From the NCBI GenBank assembly GCA_033558025.1, contig JAUCEF010000013.1, positions 1,295,001 through 1,359,000 on the forward strand: a stretch of 64,000 nt of DNA. Reading direction: 5' to 3'. Both the position numbers and the translations under genes were made by a program. This DNA comes from Phytophthora sp. 'mugwort'. Lineage: Eukaryota > Oomycota > Peronosporomycetes > Peronosporales > Peronosporaceae. Below are positions 55,877 through 64,000 of this stretch, piece by piece; the stretch's first letter is position 1; the number at the start of each line of letters is the position of its first letter. The notes below the pieces were generated by a model. It had not been told where the DNA came from. It made no database searches and worked only from the letters and a program-made list of their open reading frames with translations.

Positions 55877-56774
55877 ATGGCGAACCCCCCAATCCGCGTC
55901 CGCAATCAGGGTACCTTTATCATTGCGGGGGTGGATTCTTCGAAGGGGATGCCTCTAACCAGCGCTACTCTTGCCTCTGGTAATACCTGTCCAATCATGG
56001 TATCTGCTTCTTCCTCTAATAACCCCATGGCTGGTGTCCTTGCTGCTTCTGCCGGGTTTAGTATTTCTTGGGGTGCTGTCGTCAATGCGCCCAAGCCTAC
56101 TGTTGATGGTACTCACATGCCTTTCACCACTTCTCGTCTTTATGTTCCGGTTGTACATCTTGAGAACCCTCAAGCGATCATCTCAAAGCCAGTCAAGAAG
56201 GTTCAATTTAACGATTGCTATGCTCAATGGTTCTACCAGCAGCTGGTACTGGTAAGCAGGCAACTCAGCTCAATGCTGCATTCTATCTCCAACTATCAGT
56301 TTCTATTAAAAACGCAAAATATGTAAGCTTAACGCCTTTTGCCTAGCAAACTGGTAGTTTTGCCTCAGCAACAGTTCAAAAGTTCCAGAGTCCTTTTCAT
56401 TCAGCTCCTTAGACTCTCCACCCCGGATCTAATATAGAAACTTTAACGTTCGTCTCGGTTCCCAGCAGACCTTTGATATCAGCCATGACTACGATTCCAC
56501 CACTTCACTAATGAGATAGCTTAAATCCTTCGATTAATGGTGATCTCACACCTGAGTTGGTTAATGGTCTTCTTGATTACCAGACGTGATATCTAACTAA
56601 CCGTGTTTTCATTGCTGACGCTAGTCGTCTAACAGAGCGTGATGCCCCCCAAGCGATCCAGATCCAAGGTGTGAATGCTGGATGCAGGGCACCAATATGT
56701 TAGTATTGGTTGTGTCCGACAAGAACTAACCTTCGATAGACTAACTGGGGAGGTATTAGATTATCCATGGCTTT
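55877..56774 (+). pseudogene. Double-jelly-roll major capsid protein
   Basis: It starts at ATG 55877, after AAGGAGTTAGATCTC. The 149-residue first frame includes SRLYVPVVHLENPQAIISKP and KKVQFNDCYAQWFYQQ. A frame change at about 56247 gives AAFYLQLSVSIKNAKYVSL, then TPF and a stop at about 56346. Later segments are VQKFQSPFHSAP, FNVRLGSQQTFDISHDYD, ELVNGLLDYQT, YLTNRVFIADASRLTERDAP and QAIQIQGVNAG. The end is FDRLTGEVLDYPWL at about 56774. The R-L-Y-V-P strand, the S-x-K-N-x-K-Y-V-x-x-x-P-F strand and the D-x-S-R-L-x-E-R-D-A-P-Q-A-I-Q-I block are typical of Polinton capsid proteins. At about 300 codons it is shorter than the usual 500-650, so its N-terminal jelly roll may be partly missing. 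Stops and shifts number at least five. Confidence 0.8.
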
Positions 56775-56790
56775 AAAAATAAATAATATC

Positions 56791-57093
56791 TTAGTTGAAT
56801 TCTGCTAAATGCTTAGAGCATTTGTCAATTACAAACTGACTCTTAAGAAGCCAATCAATGTAATTGGGGTTAATTTGACTGATCTGCTTGAGAAACTTAC
56901 ATTGATATTTTCCCCACGTCATCATATATGAATTGTCATCAGTTAGGAATTTGAAGTGTACGAATAGTTTGATCTCCTCCCCAATATTTGAACTGGGTTG
57001 ATTGAATACCCATCGACAACAACCTTGATCAGAAGAATATACTTCCTCGATCTGGGTGCCCTTGTATTTTCCAAAACTTAATTCGTTCGACAT
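56791..57093 (-). CDS. Small protein with two ExoX-C-like motifs
   Basis: An intact 100-codon frame. It opens MSNELSFGKYKGTQIEEVYS and RWVFNQ, the F-G-K-Y-K-G-x-x-I-x-E-V pattern of the exonuclease X C-terminal/DUF3820-like motif. A second, weaker form is MMTWGKYQCKFLKQISQINP with YIDWLLKSQFV. The double arrangement suggests internal duplication. In other proteins this motif accompanies 3'-5' exonuclease domains; here no nuclease domain is present, so the role is unknown. The upstream region carries TATATAGATACAC, like other genes of the element. It is the outermost right-hand gene of the Polinton, and the only one without any break. Confidence 0.6.
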   Translation of the reverse strand: MSNELSFGKYKGTQIEEVYSSDQGCCRWVFNQPSSNIGEEIKLFVHFKFLTDDNSYMMTWGKYQCKFLKQISQINPNYIDWLLKSQFVIDKCSKHLAEFN

Positions 57094-57180
57094 GCTATCA
57101 GTTGTGTATCTATATACATAGCCCTTAGTTTTTTTGAGAAAATATAATTAATTAGGGAGGTGCATGGTACTGTCGCTGAA

Positions 57181-57362
57181 GGAGCTTTAACCTATCTCAG
57201 ATATGGCTAATATGAGTTGAATGACTCCTAACGGTCTGAGGTTATCGATTAGCTGTCTGGTTAGAAACACCAGCTGGGCATTAGCAACGATTAAACCTAT
57301 TCTCCTTGTGAAATAATGTTAAGAAAAAAACTCCCGGGGTAATGTGCCAGTATATACTACTA
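57181..57362 (+). repeat. Dispersed 180-base repeat, copy C
   Basis: Same family as 30681-30860 and 36744-36923; it matches copy B best at its TATACTACTA end. It starts about 20 bases after the Polinton right end and stops at the 3' end of the next minus-strand frame. Confidence 0.8.
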
Positions 57363-57740
57363 TCGCTGGCTCTGCTGCTTAGCATCACGGAAGTGGCTGA
57401 AATCCAGTATCTCGCGGAACTCCAACGGCTTGAGCTTGTGGCATTGAGCTCGCTCCAAAAAATTCCCAAACTCTCGTTTAATCAACACCTCGAGCAGATA
57501 ATATCGTGAACACGCCCGTGGATGCAATGGGTTTATTGACGAGTGCAGCCTCTCAAACATTGTATGCAGTAGTGTATCGGGGATAAGTTGTCTGACCGAT
57601 ATCGATCGATGCAGCGAAGCAAGTCGGGCCATTTTATCTTCCCAATCAGATCGATATGTGCGGTGGAGTGCTCTATCGTCAGTGCCGTGACCCTCGTTTT
57701 CAAACTCGGGCACGGAAACCGTGGGAATCTGTATTAACAA
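57360..57740 (-). CDS. Hypothetical protein, 126 codons
   Basis: A helical, charged protein with MARLASLHRSISVRQLIPDT and YYLLEVLIKREFGNFLERAQ in order. No domain is recognised. The stop codon lies at the border with repeat copy C, so the true C-terminus may have been cut by the repeat insertion. A palindrome at 57773-57824 lies just upstream of the start. It may be a truncated host gene. Confidence 0.4.
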   Translation of the reverse strand: MLIQIPTVSVPEFENEGHGTDDRALHRTYRSDWEDKMARLASLHRSISVRQLIPDTLLHTMFERLHSSINPLHPRACSRYYLLEVLIKREFGNFLERAQCHKLKPLEFREILDFSHFRDAKQQSQR

Positions 57741-57772
57741 CTATCTCCAAGTTATTTCCTGCAGCAAAAAAA

Positions 57773-57824
57773 TCGCCCGTTAATCGCGTAGGTGTCGTAT
57801 GACACCTACGCGATTAACGGGCGA
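57773..57824. repeat. Perfect 24-base palindrome
   Basis: The arms 57773-57796 and 57801-57824 (outer TCGCCCGTTAATCGCG) surround a 4-base spacer GTAT. A second inverted pair, ATTTCCTG and CAGGAAAT, lies outside the arms at about 57754 and 57828, so the foldback is longer with an asymmetric gap. Confidence 0.95.
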
Positions 57825-58033
57825 AAACAGGAAATCATTCGCGGTCTCGGGCTTCCGTGCGACCCAGTGGAAGAAGCTTGGCTAGGTTGTGTCTAGTCTT
57901 ACGCCATATGTTAGTAGCTTCTTCGGCTAGAGATAGATGATCCACGTAGACTATCACTTGGATATTCTTCAATACGAAAGATAGGCTATTTCTTATCCAT
58001 CCCGTCCTCAACTGCTAGATACTCCTGAGCTGG
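57825..58033. other. Intergenic spacer
   Basis: Nothing recognisable lies between the palindrome and the ankyrin gene stop. Confidence 0.4.
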
Positions 58034-59650
58034 CTAGCGATCTGAATGGTGTGTTTCCAGCCATTCTATCGCAAAGCTCTCATTCCCCTCCCCATTACGA
58101 CTCACATGCATCCGTTGAAGCCTCGCACAAAACCATATCGTGAACACGTACGGGTAATGCACATGCAGGAAAAGCAGGACCTCCAGCATGTTGTCTGTGC
58201 AAATCGATTTTCCTACCATTGCAGGATAGTGATCAGGATAATGCGTCCTTATCCAGTTCGCGACTTGCAAGTGACCGTTGCTAATTGCCTTCTCAATCGC
58301 TTTGAATGTACATCCCTCTGAGCGATTGCATCTGAGCCACTTGACAATCGCCAAGTGTCCGTTTTGAGCGGCGAGATCCATCGCTTGCGTTGTACAACCC
58401 TCCGAGCGGTGAACTTGAAGCCATTCTACCACCTCCAGATAGCCGTTAGCCGCAGCGTTGTCCATAGCAAATGTCGTGCAGCCTTCAATGCGATTAGCGT
58501 GTAACCATTGCACCACCTCCAGGTATCCGTGTGCAGCTGCGAAATTCAAAGCCTGTGACGAGCAACCCTTCGACCGAATCAGTTCCAGTGTGTCCACGTG
58601 GTCATACGCGTGGTCACGCTTCAGACCACCCGGAAAGACCAAGCCCACCGCGTTTTGCTGCTCATTCTGACGTCGTTTTGGGGAGCTTGCCGACGGGGTT
58701 GTGCCATGAAAAAACTGGAGGATGTCCAAATGACCATATTTCGCGGCGTCATCCATCAGATTGTGCGCATCTAGTTCCGTAAGCTTCGTGATGTGCGGAA
58801 GCAACCACTTTACAGCGCCCAATTGACCCGTGTAAACTGCTTGCACTAGAGCGGCCTCATATCCACTCGCAATACCTCGATCAACCAAGTATGGCATGAT
58901 TTCAAGACACCCATTTGAGGCCGCAACCTCAACGAAACCAAGACACGTGTTAGTCCCGTGCGCGGTGGGAACCAATTCTTGTCCAGTCGGATGAATCAAC
59001 GGCCACTGAAGCATTGGCAAGTCCTTCCGTTTAATTGCCTCATGCATCGCCAGCCTCCAAAATTGCAACCACGCCTCATCAGCCATTGCAGGCGGACTGT
59101 AGCGACTCATCAATTGCTGAATGAGGTCCAGACGTCCCGCTCGTGCAAGGTGGTGTACTGCTACAGCAGCGTTGTTGCGATTCAGCTGCTGCCATGTAGC
59201 ATTCAGCACTATCTCGATCACGTTAGGATGGAAGCAAGCATCAACATAGTCGAAGATACTTCTGCCTGCTGGCAGAAAGACCTCTGCCAAATCCACAGCG
59301 CCAGCGTTGAGAGCGGCGCGAATGACGAGCTCCATCTCATGGTCATTGAGCTTGTGCGGGGTGCGATCAGATAGCCACCGTGCTACATGCAAATGTCCAT
59401 TTTCTATAGCATGAAGCACACTACGACCTCCCCACGAGACGCAATTGCCAGTGCCATTCCAGTGCACTGGCATCTCCGGAATGCTCTGGTACGGGCCACG
59501 GTCGACGTCAGGGTCCATTGCCACGCGCTTATACATGTATTCAGACCCAGCGTCGCGCTCCAGCATCGCCTTCAAAAGCTCGAGATGGCCATGCCCAGCC
59601 GTGTGGTGATTATTCAGGACTACTTGTGGCTGATTGCCTATGATTACTCT
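58034..59650 (-). CDS. Ankyrin-repeat protein, 5'-truncated
   Basis: The open frame runs without a break from about 59650 to the stop at 58034. The first ATG is at 59575 (513 codons), but the coding pattern continues upstream of it (NNHHTAGHGHLELLKAML). The true start is therefore lost and the ATG at 59575 is only the first available one. Ankyrin units are plain in the C-terminal half, for example AANGYLEVVEWLQVHRSEGC and AAQNGHLAIVKWLRCNRSEG (residues about 370-460). The N-terminal half has more diverged units including SWGGRSVLHAIENGHLHVAR. It ends with a non-repeat tail (MLEVLLFLHVHYPYVFTIWF). The gene is paralogous to the pseudogene at 20530-22515. It is a protein-binding scaffold of unknown partner. 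Confidence 0.78.
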   Translation of the reverse strand, partial: RVIIGNQPQVVLNNHHTAGHGHLELLKAMLERDAGSEYMYKRVAMDPDVDRGPYQSIPEMPVHWNGTGNCVSWGGRSVLHAIENGHLHVARWLSDRTPHKLNDHEMELVIRAALNAGAVDLAEVFLPAGRSIFDYVDACFHPNVIEIVLNATWQQLNRNNAAVAVHHLARAGRLDLIQQLMSRYSPPAMADEAWLQFWRLAMHEAIKRKDLPMLQWPLIHPTGQELVPTAHGTNTCLGFVEVAASNGCLEIMPYLVDRGIASGYEAALVQAVYTGQLGAVKWLLPHITKLTELDAHNLMDDAAKYGHLDILQFFHGTTPSASSPKRRQNEQQNAVGLVFPGGLKRDHAYDHVDTLELIRSKGCSSQALNFAAAHGYLEVVQWLHANRIEGCTTFAMDNAAANGYLEVVEWLQVHRSEGCTTQAMDLAAQNGHLAIVKWLRCNRSEGCTFKAIEKAISNGHLQVANWIRTHYPDHYPAMVGKSICTDNMLEVLLFLHVHYPYVFTIWFCARLQRMHVSRNGEGNESFAIEWLETHHSDR

Positions 59651-59879
59651 GGCACTAGTTGCCTTTAGCGATTACTCGAAGTTAACTTTGATAGTAGTGT
59701 TGGTCAGAACCAACCATTAGTTGCAGAGCCTGTAGAGCTAGATTGGAGAGGGAAGGCTTTTGCCTTTAGACAGTCTCTCATTTTGCAATTTTTTTTTAAC
59801 TTGCAACAAGCAACAAGGATTTCAAGCAGCGGCAATTTGGCACGAAGTTAACTTTAGTCCTACAAGGACTGCAACAAGA
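59651..59879. other. Upstream region of the second gypsy element
   Basis: The 13-base string CGAAGTTAACTTT occurs twice, about 160 bases apart (near 59679 and 59840), which could be an LTR-related or insertion-related duplication. A T-run is at about 59792-59800. No LTR could be confirmed. Confidence 0.35.
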
Positions 59880-60780
59880 TGCAAGGCAACGAAGCTCGAT
59901 ATGAAGCCGACGGTGACGCAGTGATACAGAGTGTTCGTCAACCGTGTTCGAGTTTGTGCAAGCACCCAGACTGGCCGACTGGAGTCAAGATTCGGTCGTT
60001 AGCTGGAAGCGGAGGTGGGATCAGTACGAAGGTATTGTCCGCCAACGTTGTCTCGAGAGTGCCGAGAGGATGGCGGTTGCTCTACAGCTGGTCAAGAACT
60101 GCATTGAGCCGGACCTTCTCGAAGTACTCTGCCTCTACGAGCTTCATAAGGCCGTAGATGACGTGACTAGCGACGAAATAGTCACATTGATCGACGCAAA
60201 ACTTGGGTCGCCCAAGTTCCCGACCTTGATGACTTCTTTCGGGAGATGTTGAAGATCGACCTTCGCGAAGATGATGTCGACGCCACAGTGCTAAAGTACG
60301 ATAGTGGCTTCTCGACTCTCAACAAAGAGAATGATTTGAGCAAAATCCGCAGGGTCAGTAATCCTGCAGACAGTGGATACCAGGAACGGATGAAACTGCG
60401 GTGTACCGTGTTGATCGATAATCTGGAGCCGAAGATGCTCAGGGATGATGTTCGTCAGCACGTAGAGTACGAATGCCGTGAAGCGAAACGGAACGACTTC
60501 ACTCTCTTTAGGATTATAAAGAGTAGGCTTGAACGCAGCACAACTACCATGTGTTAGTGTGTTAGCAAAAGAGCAAAAGGTTAAGTCGACGTCGAAGAAG
60601 GAACCCACGGCTGACCGTAGTCATAAATCAGGCAGCAAGTCTGGAAGCATCAAACTTCGTGCATGTCGAGGAGTGCTGGCGGTACTATTAGCAGTGCAAA
60701 GCCAACACCAAGCAAGAAAGAGGTGTCGCCGCCTAACAGGGGTGCTGGCACTGTAAGGGAACGCACTGGTTGCGTAATTG
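59880..60780 (+). pseudogene. Gag with CCHC zinc knuckle
   Basis: Frames 59944-60252 and 60246-60557 give a helical capsid region (RLADWSQDSVVSWKRRWDQY; LRCTVLIDNLEPKMLRDDVR). A basic stretch follows and then a well preserved zinc knuckle at about 60738-60776 reading CWHCKGTHWLRNCP (C-x2-C-x4-H-x4-C). One frame change at about 60245 and one at about 60550 break the gene. Gag would build the particle and bind element RNA. Confidence 0.75.
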
Positions 60781-60894
60781 TCCGACGGTGAGTGTCGAGG
60801 ACAAGACGCGAGCAGTGAAAAAGATGAAGGAGGTTCGTGAGTCGGTGCGCAGTCGCGTCAAGAATTCATCGCCGCGCCTGCACCTGGAGAAGTA

Positions 60895-61333
60895 CTGGTG
60901 CACAACCTGTTGAGCATTCCATACCCCGCTGACACGGGATCGGAGGAAACCTACCTTCCCCGCCAGTACGTTTTGGAGCTGACAGTTTTCGGAGCAGTAC
61001 TGGATGTTGTTCCTCTGCCACTAGTCGAACAGAAGAGCGCAGCTGGTGGCAACGTGGTTGACTGCCACCGATGCTGTCGCCCTGGATCTCTTACTCCAGT
61101 CCGCCGCTGGCCCGGTGCATTTGTTAGAGGTGACATGCAAGGTCATGGAGGGATATGAAGAAGACTTCATCTTGGGAAATAATTCGCTGGTGACGTTGGG
61201 AATTGACGTCAATGAGCAGCTATCACAACTCGCTGCGGGGCCTCCTGTCGTTGATGAGGACCCGTTTGATCTTGGCCTGCCTGTAACGATACCTCCATCG
61301 GAGGTCCGGGTGAAACTTGAAGAACTGTGGTAA
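60895..61333 (+). pseudogene. Aspartic protease and linker
   Basis: IPYPADTGSEETYLPRQYVL (about 60918) keeps the D-T-G active-site triad. After a frame change near 61040 the flap and second half read LLEVTCKVMEGYEEDFILGN and LVTLGIDVNEQL, the I/L-L-G-x-x-x-L-x-x-x-G-I/L-D strand of this lineage. The frame stops at 61331. Confidence 0.75.
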
Positions 61334-61359
61334 CGGCAGGCGAAAATGGCTTTGACAAG

Positions 61360-62120
61360 GGCTACTTGCGCTTTCTTTGAGAAGCGTGCTAGAGTTCGAA
61401 GATGTATTCCCATAGATCTACTGGCAGATCCAGCAGCTGATGTCGAGCCGCTACGGATCACGTTGCGATCAGATGCAGCTCTGTCTCGAGCTAGACAGTC
61501 AAGAGATAATGAGCTTTATCACGGACGATGGCGTGTTCACACCGTGTCGAGTGCAGCAACGAGCTACTGATTCACCGTTACATTTTAATAACCAAATGCA
61601 CGTGGCGTTTAAAGATATGCTCTACACCGATCTTTTAATCCGTATTGACGAATTTTGTTGTACGCACGTTCACCACAAGGGTTCGTCGCTGCGCTGCGCC
61701 GAATCCTGGCTCGTGTACGTGGGCGTCGCCTCAAGCTGAGTATTATGGAGAGATCCTGTTTCGGAAGGAAGCTAACTGCTGCGGCCGTATCTTTAGTTGT
61801 GTTGGCATTCGCCACGACCCTGAAGCGACTCAGTGGGCTGCGTGAGTTGTCATTGCCGACAACGGCTGCTGACTTGCAGCAGTTTCTGTGTGCCACAGGC
61901 TGGATGAGAGACTCACTCATGGACTACAGTCGTGTCATGCAGCCTCTGCAAGAAAAACTCAAAGAGGTACTGAGAGTAGTGGGGTATACTAAGCGATTGG
62001 CAGCTGGTGCTGCTATCTCGTGGAGTGGTGATGAGGTTGATGCCTTTGATGATGCTCGGCAACTCATCGCTACTGCACAGACGCTCCATTTTCCGTCTCT
62101 TGATTCCAACATTTGCGTTA
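61360..62120 (+). pseudogene. Reverse transcriptase
   Basis: Readable blocks are SQEIMSFITDDGVFTPCRVQ, then QRATDSPLHFNNQMHVAFKD (the position of the usual Q-G-A-x-x-x-P). LLIRIDEF follows at the catalytic site, where x-D-D has become x-D-E before a frame change. Then come LLYARSPQGFVAALRRILAR, TTAADLQQFLCATGWMRDSL and MQPLQEKLKEVL. Besides the frame changes near 61655, the altered catalytic aspartate would itself abolish activity. Confidence 0.78.
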
Positions 62121-62540
62121 TATCGGACGCTTCCGATCGGCTGGGGACTGGTTGTCTCGCAGGTTCGTGAGTGGGTTGATGCTGTACCTGTGATGGAGCA
62201 GCAACAGAGCTTCACGTCTGCAAAAGTAGCAAGTTTCGACGCCACTGCGAAGCGTTGGAGCATTATCGAGAAAGAGGCGTTCCCCATTATCTGGGCCGCC
62301 CGCAACCTGACTTACTTGCTCGTTCGGGCCAACAGGTTTCGCTTATATTGTGATCACAAGAACCTGATCTACGTATTCGCTCCGGACAAAGAGGTGGAGA
62401 GCCAAGTCCGAGGCAAACTCCAGCGTTGGGCGATGTCGTTAGCGGGACTCCCGTATGTGATCGAGCACATCGACGGCTCAGCCGACTTGTGGGCTGATCT
62501 GCTTTCTCGATGGGGTCTTCCTTCACTGGAGGAGGGTGGT
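62060..62540 (+). pseudogene. RNase H domain
   Basis: It begins ISDASDRLGTG (first catalytic Asp, about 62115). After a frame change it continues AKRWSIIEKEAFPIIWAARN (catalytic Glu), FRLYCDHKNLIYVFAP (third Asp) and IEHIDGSADLWADLLSRWG (fourth Asp). All acidic residues expected of RNase H are visible across the two frames. Confidence 0.8.
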
Positions 62541-62789
62541 GTGACCAAGTGCAAGGCCATCACCCGCAGCAGGATGCGTGAAACATTGGGAGCGGACGCA
62601 GATACAACGACTGCACCTTCGTACTGGTGGTTTTGTTTTTCCTACTTTCAGCAAGATACAGACTGCTCAGAGAAAAGATGCAGGTTTAGCGCCACCGACG
62701 TCAAGACGTGACAGTAAAGAAACCGTCATGATGGCCCACCGTCTGTAGATTCCAGATATGCAGGTTATGCTGTTACAACGCATCCTGAC

Positions 62790-63425
62790 TGTCGCGTATT
62801 GTGGAAACCATCGTGAATTGAGCCGATGGTGACTACTGTGACAGAGCTTTCGAGGGGGAGCGCAACGAGCTCTTGCATTTCGATTACCTGTACATGGGGG
62901 ACAGCACTGGCACTTGCAAGTATGTGCTGGTGCTTAAGGATGGCCTACTCGTTTTTGTGAGCTCGTGCCATGCGACTCCCCTACGAGTACCGTTGCAGCA
63001 TGCGCAGCGCTGGACTGGTGAAAGCGCTTTGACGCCCCCTCTGTGCTGGTGTCGGACCAAGACAGTCACTTTAAGAGTGAGGTGATTCATCAAGTTTGCA
63101 AAACATTGGATATTGAGCAGAGTCTCGTGGTCGCCTATGCGCCATAGATCAGCGGTACAATCGAGCGTTTGTAGCGCGATGTGCTACAAGTTATTCGTGT
63201 TCTTCTTATGGAATACAAGCTTGATACCCGTGAATGGGTCTTCCTGCTGCCACTTGTTCAAGGTAACTTAAACCGCACGCCAGTGCGATCGTCGGGAAAT
63301 AAGGCGCCAAGTGAGCTCTTCACGGCTTGCCGCGTTCTTCGCCGCTCGAGCCGACGTTTCTTGAACGTGGCAAGAATATTGAGATGCTGGTCGCTTCTGA
63401 TGGATTGCCAGCTGAGCGTCTGAAA
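62790..63425 (+). pseudogene. Integrase core
   Basis: LHFDYLYMGDSTGTCKYVLV holds the first catalytic Asp at about 62880. After a shift, LVSDQDSHFKSEVIHQVCKT holds the second at about 63055. ISGTIERL at about 63150, followed by a stop, corresponds to the catalytic Glu region. LDTREWVFLLPLVQGNLNRT then closes the core. Stops are at about 63146 and 63172. Confidence 0.8.
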
Positions 63426-63429
63426 ACCT

Positions 63430-63990
63430 TTGCGTGATAGTTTGGCAGCTATGCATCGGGAGGTGATCGACCAGCGTGAAAAACGCAGACTCCAGAACAT
63501 GACCCGTTCTAAAGGAGTGGAGTGCAACTTCAGTGTTGGTGACTTCGTGCTTTGGTCACGAATTGATTCTCGATTGTCTGCTGGCAAGTTAAATGCCCGA
63601 TGGGTCGGGCTCTTCGAAGTTGTGGACACGGCCCCGCACTCGTTTGACATACGTCACCTGGTGACGAATCAGCGGTACACGGTTCATGGTTCAAGGCTGA
63701 AGTTCTACGCGGATGCCACCCTCGATGTTAATGAAGAACTGCTCGCCCACGTTGGGAACCAAGGCATGGTTCTCGGTGTTGAAGCCATTAAGCAGCACCG
63801 CTAGGAGAATGATGTTTGGCAACTTCTCGTTTTATGGGAGGTCTACAGGACGAAGAAGGCTCATGGGAGTCTCTCGCGAGCATGGCAGCTCAGGTACCAG
63901 CTCGCGTGCAGTGTACGTCGAGGCCAGTGAGGGTGAAGCCCTTAGAAGCTGCTTTAAGGAAGCCGACCAGCAACGTCATCGCAGCACCTA
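63430..63990 (+). pseudogene. Integrase C-terminus with chromodomain-like end
   Basis: The 124-codon frame from 63430 includes VGDFVLWSRIDSRLSAGKLN, ARWVGLFEVVDTAP and YTVHGSRLKFYADATLDV, the GPY/F-type module of chromoviral integrases. After the stop at 63802 the sequence DVWQLLVLWEVY is a chromodomain-like strand pair. It is broken by a stop and shifts and runs toward the window end. Confidence 0.65.
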
Positions 63991-64000
63991 AAGTCGACCC

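Larger units (their letters stand above)
42045..57160 (+). mobile_element. Polinton/Maverick copy 2, nearly complete
   Basis: An approximately 15.1-kb block carries the diagnostic Polinton set: protein-primed DNA polymerase B, retrovirus-like integrase, A32-type ATPase, adenain-type protease, double-jelly-roll major capsid protein and penton protein. The left side begins at about 42045 in the sequence that ends the small basic gene in copy 1, so its outermost 600 bases are missing, cut next to the inverted-repeat element at 41987. The right end is taken at 57160, just before repeat copy C. The integrase and polymerase are on the plus strand, while fibre, core protein, protease and the last small gene are on the minus strand. 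Nearly all frames carry one to several shifts or stops. Confidence 0.9.
59880..64000 (+). mobile_element. Second Ty3/gypsy retrotransposon, decayed, runs off the window
   Basis: Gag, zinc knuckle, protease, reverse transcriptase, RNase H, integrase and a chromodomain-like end follow each other on the plus strand. Every domain carries shifts or stops, but the order and lengths are complete, so the element has not lost internal blocks. It differs in sequence from the gypsy at 1030-4950. The right LTR is not in the window. Confidence 0.85.

Overview
The window looks like nuclear DNA of an oomycete, most likely a Phytophthora or close Peronosporales relative. The reasons are a degraded Crinkler (CRN) effector with the LxLFLAK and HVLVVV-type motifs, an oomycete-type cyclic-nucleotide-gated channel, oomycete ankyrin and LRR-transmembrane families, short GT-AG introns, long intron-poor genes, and a gene-sparse landscape packed with Ty3/gypsy, LINE, piggyBac, harbinger-like, pogo-like and Polinton elements. 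No prokaryotic operon signals and no recognisable rRNA or tRNA genes were seen.

Layout: 1-4950 is a decayed Ty3/gypsy chromovirus (+). 4950-8020 is unrecognised relic DNA. 8020-9338 is a broken DDE_Tnp_4 transposase (-). 10143-19039 is the only clearly intact host block, three genes all on the minus strand: a bZIP factor, the spliceosomal DEAH helicase PRP16/DHX38, and a cyclic-nucleotide-binding cation channel. 19149-20370 is a SNF2/ERCC6-like pseudogene. 20530-22515 is an ankyrin pseudogene carrying a long foldback. 23540-25050 is a LINE 3' fragment. 25050-28685 is the truncated, inverted end of a Polinton/Maverick (copy 1). 28700-30530 is a CRN pseudogene. 31487-33885 holds transposase fragments. 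34794-36743 is a broken LRR-transmembrane gene. 37447-37690 is a third Polinton end fragment. 37830-38668 is a nuclease-like pseudogene. 38867-41930 is a piggyBac element with TTAA target duplications, sitting inside an older inverted-repeat element. 42045-57160 is an almost complete Polinton (copy 2). 58034-59650 is an ankyrin gene lacking its 5' end. 59800 to the window end is a second, different Ty3/gypsy element (+).

The most interesting system is Polinton copy 2, about 15 kb. In order it carries a protein-primed DNA polymerase B, a retrovirus-type integrase, several small proteins (one with 33-bp tandem repeats), a conserved Polinton structural protein, a trimeric-fibre-like protein ending in a peptidase S74 self-cleaving chaperone domain, an A32-type packaging ATPase, a penton (minor capsid) protein, a basic core-like protein, an adenain-type protease, a double-jelly-roll major capsid protein and a small protein with two ExoX-C-like motifs. 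This is the gene set of a virion-forming element with a dedicated host-recognition fibre. Nearly every reading frame has a few frameshifts or stops, so this copy is a recent fossil rather than an active element.

Limits: gene boundaries in the broken elements are given to roughly 10-50 bases. All family calls come from reading motifs by eye, with no database search.
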